Shown: positions 1 to 5,792 of the stretch, piece by piece
How positions within the stretch are numbered: position 1 is the first letter of the stretch
Layout: each line of letters starts with the position of its first letter
NCBI GenBank assembly: GCA_002392835.1
Contig: DGHX01000010.1
Coordinates: forward strand, 1-10,677
Source: Prevotella sp. UBA3837
GTDB lineage: Bacteria; Bacteroidota; Bacteroidia; Bacteroidales; Bacteroidaceae
Length of the DNA: 10,677 bases
Reading direction: 5' to 3'
Position numbers and translations under genes: made by a program
The notes under the pieces: model-generated
Database searches by the model: none
Seen by the model: only the letters and a program-made list of their open reading frames with translations
What the model was told of the DNA's origin: nothing

Positions 1-50
1 GACCCTCTGCTTGTAAGGCAGATGCTCTAAACCAACTGAGCTAAACGCCC
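1..50 (-). tRNA. tRNA-Val (UAC), 5' part, cut by the window edge
   Basis: Read on the minus strand, the sequence begins with the acceptor strand GGGCGTT, then TA, a D-stem GCTC/GAGC with an AGTTGGTTTA loop, and an anticodon stem TCTGC/GCAGA around the loop CTTACAA. The loop gives anticodon UAC, which reads valine codons. The gene's 5' end is at position 50. The T-arm and 3' acceptor strand lie outside the window to the left. A good Bacteroidetes promoter lies just upstream (78-109). Confidence 0.93.
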
Positions 51-77
51 GAACGTATTCCTTTTCGTTAAGCGGTT

Positions 78-109
78 GCAAAGGTACGCATAAAAACGGA
101 AACAGCAAA
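78..109 (-). promoter_or_regulatory. Bacteroidetes-type promoter for tRNA-Val
   Basis: On the minus strand a -33 element TTTG (106-109) is followed after 19 bp by TACCTTTGC (78-86), an exact match to the -7 consensus TAnnTTTG plus a pyrimidine. The -7 box ends 28 bp upstream of the tRNA 5' end, a fitting distance for a short leader removed by RNase P. Confidence 0.8.
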
Positions 110-177
110 ATTTTTGTGCCATTTTTTTGCTAAAAAGCGGGAAAAAGGGTCTGCATGCCAAAAAAAAGAGGAATATA

Positions 178-210
178 TTTGGCAGAATGCGGCATTTTTT
201 GTAGTTTTGC
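178..210 (+). promoter_or_regulatory. Bacteroidetes-type promoter for the gene at 239
   Basis: TTTG at 178-181 is followed after 20 bp by TAGTTTTGC at 202-210, a perfect TAnnTTTGY box. Transcription would begin a few bases past 210. This rules out the upstream in-frame ATG at 155 and supports the ATG at 239. The promoter is divergent from the tRNA-Val promoter, and their -33 elements are about 70 bp apart. Confidence 0.82.
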
Positions 211-238
211 ATCAAAATACAACACGAAGCCCAAAGCT

Positions 239-1345
239 ATGCGACGACAAGCCCTTCTGCTGAGCGCTATTCTTGGAGTGCACCTTGCCGTACAAGGACA
301 GGTGCCCACGTCTTTCGATCCGCTGACGACGAGTTCGGCAGCGGAGCCTGCCGTTCGCCATGCCTTCAACCACTTAGACCTGTCGCTGACGACGGGCAGC
401 ACGGGCATCGGCTTCGATGTGTCGATGCCGGTGAACAAGGTATTCTCGCTGCGCGCCGGCTATGCCATCATGCCACACTTCACACATACCATGCACTTCG
501 GCGTGGACGTGGGCGACGACCCCACCACCAGCCAGCATAAGTTCAACCGCCTGGCAGGACTGCTTGAGGACCTGACGGGCAACAAGGTGGACAACGTGGT
601 GGACATGGAGGGCCAGCCGACTTACTGGAACTGGAAGCTGATGGTAGACGTGCGGCCCTTCCGCAACAAGAACTGGCACTTCACCGCGGGCATCTACGCC
701 GGTAACAGGCAGGTGGCACGGGCCGTGAACGCCATCGAGGACATGCCGTCGCTGATGGCTGTCGACATCTACAACAATCTGTACAACAAAGCCCTGAGCG
801 GCGAGCCGCTGGCCGTAGTGGGCGACGTGGGTGTGCACATGCCCGAGGTGATGAACCAGAAGCTGCTTGACTATGGGCGCATGAGCATCCGCATGGGTGA
901 GTACAGCCACGACGTGCTGTACCCCGAGGATGTGGTGGCCGGCGAGGGCGGTGTCTTCATCGGCGACGACTACTACGAGGAGGGCACCGTGCTGCACAAG
1001 GCCAACGACCCCGAGGATCCGATGATTCACGCGGGCGATGCCTACCGCGTGGTACCCGACGAGAACTCAATGGTGAAGGCCTGGGCCTACGCCAACCGCC
1101 TGAAGCCCTACTTAGGCTTCGGCTACGGCGGCCGTCTGCTGAAGAAGGACCCGCGCTGGCGCATCTCCTTCGACTGCGGCGCCATGTTCTGGGGCGGCAC
1201 ACCACAGATAGTCACCCACGACGGCACCGACCTGGTGAACGACGTGAAGAACGTGCGGGGCAAGGTGGGCGACTATGTGAACATCATCAAGAAGTTCAAG
1301 GTGTTCCCCGTGCTGAACCTACGCATCACCCGCCGCCTGTTCTGA
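239..1345 (+). CDS. Secreted, probably outer-membrane beta-barrel protein of unknown function
   Basis: A 368-residue protein that I do not recognise as a named family. The frame is open from an ATG at 155, but the promoter box at 202-210 lies inside that extension. The ATG at 239 directly begins a signal peptide (MRRQALLLSAILGVHLAV...), with likely cleavage before the Gln in QGQVPT. The mature protein has alternating beta-strand-like stretches, for example LDLSLTTGSTGIGFDVSM, KLMVDVRPF, WHFTAGIYAG, PYLGFGYGG, WRISFDCGAMFWGG and VFPVLNLRITRRLF. It ends in phenylalanine, as outer-membrane barrel proteins often do. An acidic middle section (about residues 190-290) could form long extracellular loops. 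It has its own promoter, stands alone on the plus strand and converges on the MBG gene. A barrel is an inference from strand pattern, signal peptide and C-terminal Phe; transport or structural roles cannot be separated. Confidence 0.8.
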   Translation: MRRQALLLSAILGVHLAVQGQVPTSFDPLTTSSAAEPAVRHAFNHLDLSLTTGSTGIGFDVSMPVNKVFSLRAGYAIMPHFTHTMHFGVDVGDDPTTSQHKFNRLAGLLEDLTGNKVDNVVDMEGQPTYWNWKLMVDVRPFRNKNWHFTAGIYAGNRQVARAVNAIEDMPSLMAVDIYNNLYNKALSGEPLAVVGDVGVHMPEVMNQKLLDYGRMSIRMGEYSHDVLYPEDVVAGEGGVFIGDDYYEEGTVLHKANDPEDPMIHAGDAYRVVPDENSMVKAWAYANRLKPYLGFGYGGRLLKKDPRWRISFDCGAMFWGGTPQIVTHDGTDLVNDVKNVRGKVGDYVNIIKKFKVFPVLNLRITRRLF

Positions 1346-1413
1346 CCGACAGGTGTGGCCGTTTTTCCGTTATTTCCTGCACCAATGCTGACACTCAACA
1401 GGTTAGCCAAGAA

Positions 1414-1473
1414 AACCTGCACCTAAAGCTGCACCTAAACCTGCACCTAAAGCTGCACCTAAGGCAGCACCTA
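1414..1473. repeat. Five tandem 12-bp repeats (AAsCTGCACCTA)
   Basis: Consecutive units are AACCTGCACCTA, AAGCTGCACCTA, AACCTGCACCTA, AAGCTGCACCTA and AGGCAGCACCTA, with degenerate copies (GCCGCACCTA, TTGCACC) continuing to about 1506. The same 12-mer occurs in the opposite orientation as two copies at 2108-2131, on the far side of the hairpin array. A related CCTGCACC also occurs at 1376-1383. Confidence 0.9.
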
Positions 1474-1507
1474 TCTTTTGCGCCGCACCTATATTTTGCA
1501 CCTGCAT

Positions 1508-1518
1508 GATATTTCCGA
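1508..1518 (+). repeat. 11-bp direct repeat, left copy, flanking the hairpin array
   Basis: GATATTTCCGA here is repeated exactly at 1978-1988. The two copies lie 1 bp and 4 bp outside the outer ends of the large inverted repeat (1520 and 1973). That position is where a target-site duplication would lie if the array were inserted as a unit. Confidence 0.7.
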
Positions 1519-1519
1519 C

Positions 1520-1973
1520 CTGTGCGGTTGAAAAGCCCCGAAGGGGCGGCAGAGTACAGCCGGGGGTGAAACCCCCGGTAAGCAGAACGCTGGGAAAGCC
1601 CCGAAGGGGCGAAGGAGTACAAGCAGGGGTAAAACCCCTGCTCTACTGGCTTGCTACTGAAGGGATGCAAGAAACCCCGCCTATAATCCTTCGCCCCTTC
1701 GGGGCTTTCTCAGCATTCTGCTTACCGGGGGGTTCTACCCCCGGCTGTAATCTGTCGCCCCTTCGGGGCTTTCCCAGCATTCGGCTTACCGGGGGTTCTA
1801 CCCCCGGCTGTACTCTGCCGCCCCTTCGGGGCTTTCCCAGCATTCTGCTTACCGGGGGTTTCACCCCCGGCTGTACTCTGCCGCCCCTTCGGGGCTTTCC
1901 CAGCGTTCGGCTTACCGGGGGTTCTACCCCCGGCTGTACTCTGCCGCCCCTTCGGGGCTTTTCAACCGCACAG
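1520..1973. repeat. Inverted array of alternating GC-rich hairpins, 63-bp period
   Basis: Two kinds of short palindrome alternate. Hairpin A is GCCCCGAAGGGGC or its complement, at 1535, 1598, 1693, 1757, 1820, 1883 and 1946 (13 bp each). Hairpin B is CCGGGGGTnnnACCCCCGG, at 1560, 1725, 1789, 1852 and 1915, with a variant GCAGGGGTAAAACCCCTGC at 1623-1641. Units repeat every 63 bp (64 once, where a run has six G instead of five). Orientation switches near 1645-1690, so the outer 92 bp on the left (1520-1611) are the reverse complement of the right (1882-1973) with only three mismatches. The array resembles clustered REP/BIME-type palindromes or a MITE-like unit. No transposase is present in the window. 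Function is unknown. Confidence 0.88.
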
Positions 1974-1977
1974 TTCA

Positions 1978-1988
1978 GATATTTCCGA
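1978..1988 (+). repeat. 11-bp direct repeat, right copy, flanking the hairpin array
   Basis: Exact second copy of GATATTTCCGA (first at 1508-1518). Its last four bases overlap the start of the 14-bp-stem hairpin at 1985. Confidence 0.7.
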
Positions 1989-2049
1989 GGGCCGCGGATT
2001 AAGAGTCCGCGGCCCTCGGACTAAAAGTCCGCGGCCCTCGGACTAAAAG
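1985..2049. repeat. 14-bp-stem hairpin with a 22-bp tandem duplication
   Basis: A perfect 14-bp stem is formed by 1985-1998 (CCGAGGGCCGCGGA) and 2006-2019 around the loop TTAAGAG. The right arm plus ACTAAAAG forms a 22-bp unit (2006-2027) that is repeated exactly and immediately at 2028-2049, followed by a decayed third start. Either copy of the right arm could pair with the single left arm, giving alternative structures. Confidence 0.85.
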
Positions 2050-2073
2050 TTCCAAGCTCGCGGACTCTTTTTT
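2001..2073 (+). terminator. Possible terminator for the plus-strand transcript
   Basis: AAGAGTCCGCG (2001-2011) can pair with CGCGGACTCTT (2059-2069), and the sequence continues as a T run to 2073. This stem competes with the stronger hairpin at 1985-2019, and it lies about 650 bp past the stop codon of the plus-strand gene. It is therefore only a tentative assignment. Confidence 0.35.
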
Positions 2074-2107
2074 GGTACTTTTACTAAAAAATCTTAATAG
2101 ACATACA

Positions 2108-2131
2108 TAGGTGCAGGAATAGGTGCAGGAA
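2108..2131. repeat. Two 12-bp tandem repeats (TAGGTGCAGGAA), inverted relative to 1414-1473
   Basis: TAGGTGCAGGAA occurs twice in direct succession. Its complement TTCCTGCACCTA matches the 12-mer of the left array. GGTGCAGGAAATA at 2122-2134 is also the exact reverse complement of TATTTCCTGCACC at 1371-1383. Confidence 0.85.
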
Positions 2132-2168
2132 ATAGGCCGTAAGTAACTGATATTCAGTGTTGGTGCAG

Positions 2169-2195
2169 AAAAACGGGGTTCTTTACCCGCTTTTT
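2169..2195. terminator. Possible second bidirectional terminator hairpin
   Basis: AAAAACGGG and CCCGCTTTTT form a stem with one bulged C around a short loop, with A and T runs on the two sides. It could terminate either direction. It is weaker than the hairpin at 2237-2281. Confidence 0.4.
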
Positions 2196-2236
2196 GTAGC
2201 AGAAGGCATATACCCGGCATTTCCAGTGGACATCAG

Positions 2237-2281
2237 AAAAACGCGGCTATCCAGGTCTCGGCCTGAATAGTCGCGTTTTTT
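2237..2281. terminator. Bidirectional rho-independent terminator
   Basis: AAAAACGCGGCTAT pairs with ATAGTCGCGTTTTTT across one G.T position. An inner CAGG/CCTG stem closes the loop. The structure ends in T runs on both strands. It lies 45 bp past the TAA of the minus-strand MBG gene and is well placed to end that transcript. Confidence 0.8.
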
Positions 2282-2326
2282 GCCTTATAGTGACTGGGTA
2301 CAGCCACTTCCGTTCTGTTCAGATGC

Positions 2327-4426
2327 TTATCTGATCACCACCTTGCGGCCCTCCACGATGTAGAGTCCTGCGGGCAGGCCGATCACCGTGGTGACCTGGC
2401 TGCGCACCAGACGGCCTGCGAGGGTATAGACATCGACGGGACGCTGGAACACCATGCTGCGGATGGCATCGAGGGCCTGGATGGTGAGGGTGCCAGCGAC
2501 ATAGGTGAACTCATAGCGGTCAGACTGTCCGCCGCCCACGGTGATGTCATACGTTCCGGCAGGGCTCTCGGCAGTGGCCGTCGTCGTTGCCGTGGGCGCC
2601 ACGGTGAGCACCGAGGCATCGTCGCCATTGCGGAAGCCCTCATAGACCACCTCGAAGTCGGGGTTCGGCTCACCCTCCAAACGGGTGTAGGAGCCTACGG
2701 AAGCCTTCAGCGGAGCCTTCGTGATGGTGAGCGTGCCATTGACAAACTTCAGGTTAGGATAGCTGACGGTACCCTGAGCGACGGTGATGGGATAGGTGCC
2801 GGGCAGCGAAGCGCTGGTGGCCTCGCAGCTGAGCACCGGCTGTCCGCTGACGGTGCCGCCACTGACGCTGTAGGTCAGCTCAGGCACCTGGTCGCCATAG
2901 ACCATCGTCAGGTCAGCAGCGCTGATGGTGATGGGGTCGGCCTCCTGGATAGTGAGCGTTCCGGCGACGAAGCTGACGGCATAGTTCTGAGCGGCAGCAC
3001 CGGAGACGACGATGGGATAGTTGCCGGGCGTCTTAGCCTCGGGCACGTCGCAGGTGAAGACAGGCTGCGCGGTGAGCACGCTGGCCGTCTCGCCGTTCTT
3101 GAAGCCGCTGTAGTCGGCCTGGAAGGTGGGCAGTGCCTCGTTCTGCTTGATGGTATAGCTGAGTGCGGTGACGGTGAGCGCTGCCTGCGTGACGGTGAGC
3201 GTGCCGTTGACTGGGGTGAACTGGCGGTTGGTGCTGGTGCCCTGGGCCACGACGATGGGATAGGTGCCCACGGGCGACGTGGCGGTGGCTGCGCAGGTGA
3301 GCACGGGCTCACCCTTCAGCGTGCCCTCGACGGTATAGTCGAAGGTGGGGTTAGCCTCACCGTAGACACGCGTCTTGTCGTTGGCCGTTACCGTTACCTT
3401 GTCCTTAGCCACCTCAGCGTCGTACTCGGCCTGCGACACCAACGTGATCTCGGCCGGAGAGCCGGCAGGCACCACGAGGTAGGCACGATTGCGGGGCACG
3501 TAGGTGACATCGGCAGTGACGAAGCCGAGCTTGCCCTCCTTGGTGACGCCTAAGAGGCGCATGGTGGCGGGGTCGTAGGCAGTGGCCTTGAAGTGAATCT
3601 CCTTCGAGCCGTCGTCATTGGTGGGATAGAACCAGTGTGAGTTCTCCCAGTAGGTGCCCTTCAGCTGGTTGTTCTTCTGTGCCGAGCCGTTCTGCATCTC
3701 AATGTTCAGGCGGTTGTCAGATGGCTCGGTGCCTGCACACTGTATGATGACGGGCGTGCCCTGTGCCACCTTGCCGCTGACCTCGGTCATCACGGCCATG
3801 TCGCCGTCGACCTTCGTCACGGTGTAGGCCTTCATGCCCTGCGAGGCGAAGGTGTAGGGGAAGTCGGCATACAGCGAGGTGTAACGCTGCGAGCCTACGG
3901 TGAACTCGGAATGCAGGCCGAAGAAGTTAGCGTCGTCGGTAGCGGAGACAGGCAGCACCTTCCAGCGGCGCTGGGCCTCGTTGCCGGTAGAGAGCAGCAC
4001 GCACTCGTCCTTGCGCGTGCTGGGCTCGTCGTAGAGGTAGACGACCAGTCCCTGGGCCTCGCCGTAGGCATAGTACTGCGTGGTGCTGCCCGAAGCGAAG
4101 CTCACCTTCAGGTAGCGGCCCACGAGGGAGTGGGCATCGCCACCCTGCGAGCGCAGGTTATACTCGTTGCTGGAGCCCTGCTTGGTGACATAGAACACCA
4201 GCGAGGGGTCGTCGATGTAGTTCTCGTAGGGACGCACGGTGCGTAGTGCCATGAAGTCATACTTACCGGCGGTATAGTTGGGGGCTGCAGCCTTATCGCT
4301 CACGATGGTGATATAGCGCCCGGATGCTGCAGCCTGCACACGATAATAGCCTGTGGCAGGCAGCTGCTGCGCGAACGTGGTGGCCGCGCAGAACAGCGAA
4401 AACAGTAATGTAAGGGATTTCCTCAT
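2327..4426 (-). CDS. Secreted MBG-repeat protein with a type IX sorting-like C-terminal tail
   Basis: 699 residues. The signal peptide MRKSLTLLFSLFCAATTFA is cut before QQ. Residues 20-335 form a beta-rich N-terminal region beginning TGYYRVQAAASGRYITI, a lectin-like style I cannot assign to a family. Four MBG-type repeats follow at about 343-414, 416-494, 498-569 and 571-649. The first and third carry VYGEANPTFDY or VYGDQVPELTY, the second and fourth carry GFKNGETASVLT or GFRNGDDASVLT, and each ends in xxGTLTI/V. Residues 653-699 (PVDVYTLAGRLV ... GLPAGLYIVEGRKVVIR) resemble the type A sorting domain of the type IX secretion system, so the protein may be exported and attached to the surface. 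MBG repeats are common in bacterial surface proteins with stalk or adhesive roles; the ligand is unknown. The gene lies 151 bp downstream of ompA on the same strand, separated by a heptamer array, and ends at a strong terminator. Start choice is supported by the signal peptide. Confidence 0.85.
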   Translation of the reverse strand: MRKSLTLLFSLFCAATTFAQQLPATGYYRVQAAASGRYITIVSDKAAAPNYTAGKYDFMALRTVRPYENYIDDPSLVFYVTKQGSSNEYNLRSQGGDAHSLVGRYLKVSFASGSTTQYYAYGEAQGLVVYLYDEPSTRKDECVLLSTGNEAQRRWKVLPVSATDDANFFGLHSEFTVGSQRYTSLYADFPYTFASQGMKAYTVTKVDGDMAVMTEVSGKVAQGTPVIIQCAGTEPSDNRLNIEMQNGSAQKNNQLKGTYWENSHWFYPTNDDGSKEIHFKATAYDPATMRLLGVTKEGKLGFVTADVTYVPRNRAYLVVPAGSPAEITLVSQAEYDAEVAKDKVTVTANDKTRVYGEANPTFDYTVEGTLKGEPVLTCAATATSPVGTYPIVVAQGTSTNRQFTPVNGTLTVTQAALTVTALSYTIKQNEALPTFQADYSGFKNGETASVLTAQPVFTCDVPEAKTPGNYPIVVSGAAAQNYAVSFVAGTLTIQEADPITISAADLTMVYGDQVPELTYSVSGGTVSGQPVLSCEATSASLPGTYPITVAQGTVSYPNLKFVNGTLTITKAPLKASVGSYTRLEGEPNPDFEVVYEGFRNGDDASVLTVAPTATTTATAESPAGTYDITVGGGQSDRYEFTYVAGTLTIQALDAIRSMVFQRPVDVYTLAGRLVRSQVTTVIGLPAGLYIVEGRKVVIR

Positions 4427-4427
4427 T

Positions 4428-4567
4428 GGAGTTAGGAGTTAAGAGTTAGGAGTGAGGAGTGAGGAGTGAGGAGTGAGGAGTGAGGAGTGAGGAGTTAAAA
4501 GTTAGGAGTTAAGAGTTGGTGCTGCCTCTGGCAACTCCTAACTCCTAACTCCTAACTCCTAACTCAA
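4428..4567. repeat. Heptamer tandem array with inverted second arm, just upstream of the MBG gene
   Basis: Thirteen 7-bp units run from 4428 to 4518: GGAGTTA-type copies, six consecutive GGAGTGA copies (4449-4490), then AAAGTTA, GGAGTTA and AGAGTTG. After a 14-bp spacer the reverse-complement unit AACTCCT occurs four times (4533-4560), plus AACTCAA. The two arms can form a long hairpin. The array ends 1 bp before the ATG of the minus-strand MBG gene. In that mRNA the arm next to the start is CUCC-rich, while the GGAG-bearing arm lies upstream. Confidence 0.93.
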
Positions 4568-4577
4568 ACTCGTGTCA

Positions 4578-5765
4578 TTACTCTGCAATGCAGATGGTGA
4601 CGCGGTTCTTGTCGTTCTCGGCAAACGGCTGCTCGGTGTCGCCCTTGCTGTCGACGATGATGCGCGAGCGGTCGATCTTGTACTGCTTCACCAGACGGTC
4701 GGCGACCACCTGTGCACGTCCCTTACCGAGACGCTCGTTGATCTTGGCGTTACCCGTGCCCTTGTCGGCATAACCGGTGACGGTGATCTTAGCGTTAGGA
4801 TAGACCTTCAGGTAAGAAGCAATCTCGTCGAGCTTCTTGTCCTCGGTAGGATCGATGCGTGTGCTGCTGATGGTGAAGAATACATCGCGGCGCATGGGCT
4901 CGATGTGCTCTACCTCGACAATCTTGTCGACATAGACCTTCTTCTCCACAATCTTCTCCACGGGCACTTCCTTCTCCACGATCTTCTCCACGACGCGGGT
5001 CTTGCGGCCCAGGATGCCCTTGCGCTGCTTCATGCCGGGCTGCCAGGGAACGTAGGTCTCGCCGAGGTTGATCTTCAGGCCAGCCAGTGCATTGAAATAC
5101 CAGTCGGCATTCTTGGCGGGCTTTGAGTTGTAGTGGTCGCTGAGGGTGTTGGCAGCCACCTCGATGCCGAGGCTGACAGCGTCGGAGAGGCGGAAGTCGG
5201 CCATTATACCGGCCTGTCCCACGAAGCGGGGCTTGGTGCCGTCCCAGAGGAGCGACAGCGGAGTGTTCAGCTTCTCGCCCTTGTACATCAGGGGCTGGTG
5301 CAGCTTGTCAATCTGTGCCTGAGCGGTGGCAGCCTCGTCGTTGTCGAAGCCGATGTTGGCACCCAGACCAGCGAAGACGCTGAAGTTGAAGAACCGCTGG
5401 GCGTTAAAACCGCAGAAGAGGTTCGAGAGGTTGACAGTCAGGTCGACGGTGGGAGCGACATACTTCCACTTCCAACTGTACTTGCCGTCCTTGTCGTAGT
5501 CGGAACCGCCCTTCGACTGCCATGCGTTGACAGCGAGACGGGCACCGAAGACCTCATCGAAGTTATAACCCAAGGTAACCTGAGCATTAGGCGAGAGCAG
5601 GTCGCTGAACGACACTTCACCCAGTGTGTACTGTGCTCCGCCCTGTACCTGCAGATACCAGTGTGGATTGAAGACGAAGTCATCTTGTGGATTCGTCTCC
5701 TGTGCCGATGCTGAGACAAATCCCAGCATCAGCATACAGGTGAGGATAGATTTCTTTATTTTCAT
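4578..5765 (-). CDS. OmpA-family outer membrane protein with peptidoglycan-binding C-terminal domain
   Basis: 395 residues. The signal peptide ends ASA at residue 21 (mature N-terminus QETN). Residues 34-235 look like an eight-strand-type barrel (WYLQVQGGAQYTLGEVSF, QVTLGYNFDEVFGARLAV, FVGQAGIMADFRL, FNALAGLKINLG). Residues 258-290 form a repetitive linker of VEKIVEK units. Residues 294-395 are an OmpA-like domain. The GYADKG Asp334 and the Arg350 of GKGRAQVV match the residues that hold diaminopimelate in the E. coli OmpA family, and NRV (387-389) is also conserved. The likely job is to tie the outer membrane to peptidoglycan. The gene starts 27 bp after the lipoprotein stop, with AAAGGA (5775-5780) 9 nt before the ATG, so it is very probably co-transcribed with that gene. 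Family assignment is firm; partner and exact role are inferred. Confidence 0.94.
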   Translation of the reverse strand: MKIKKSILTCMLMLGFVSASAQETNPQDDFVFNPHWYLQVQGGAQYTLGEVSFSDLLSPNAQVTLGYNFDEVFGARLAVNAWQSKGGSDYDKDGKYSWKWKYVAPTVDLTVNLSNLFCGFNAQRFFNFSVFAGLGANIGFDNDEAATAQAQIDKLHQPLMYKGEKLNTPLSLLWDGTKPRFVGQAGIMADFRLSDAVSLGIEVAANTLSDHYNSKPAKNADWYFNALAGLKINLGETYVPWQPGMKQRKGILGRKTRVVEKIVEKEVPVEKIVEKKVYVDKIVEVEHIEPMRRDVFFTISSTRIDPTEDKKLDEIASYLKVYPNAKITVTGYADKGTGNAKINERLGKGRAQVVADRLVKQYKIDRSRIIVDSKGDTEQPFAENDKNRVTICIAE

Positions 5766-5774
5766 AATGCCAAT

Positions 5775-5780
5775 TCCTTT
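5775..5780 (-). promoter_or_regulatory. Ribosome binding site of the ompA-like gene
   Basis: AAAGGA on the minus strand, 9 nt upstream of the ATG at 5765. A recognisable Shine-Dalgarno is unusual here: the other starts in the window have AT-rich or repeat sequence instead. It supports independent initiation within a shared mRNA. Confidence 0.55.
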
Positions 5781-5792
5781 CTATACGTTAGA

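Larger units (their letters stand above)
1346..2326. other. Long convergent intergenic region filled with repeats, no credible gene
   Basis: These 981 bases separate the stop codons of two convergent genes. Open frames here arise from 12-bp and 63-bp periodic repeats, whose periods are multiples of three, and give proline/glycine/arginine-rich repeat peptides without a signal or fold. The contents in order are: 12-bp tandem repeats, a hairpin array in inverted arrangement, a strong GC hairpin with a 22-bp tandem repeat, a second small 12-bp repeat in the opposite orientation, and terminator-like hairpins next to the minus-strand gene. No Bacteroidetes promoter box was found in it. Confidence 0.75.

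Noticed and set aside
155..238. N-terminal extension of the barrel protein from the ATG at 155
   Set aside because: The extension overlaps the promoter -7 box at 202-210 and would bury the signal peptide 28 residues inside the protein.
374..1030. 218-codon minus-strand frame rich in His and Val
   Set aside because: Mirror of the plus-strand barrel gene, which has a signal peptide and a promoter.
1520..1973. CRISPR array
   Set aside because: The 63-bp units are repeated throughout with no unique spacers, they invert orientation midway, and no cas gene is present.
1506..2024. 172-codon repeat protein as a real gene
   Set aside because: The frame is a consequence of a repeat period divisible by three; it crosses the orientation switch of the array and lacks a promoter and start context.
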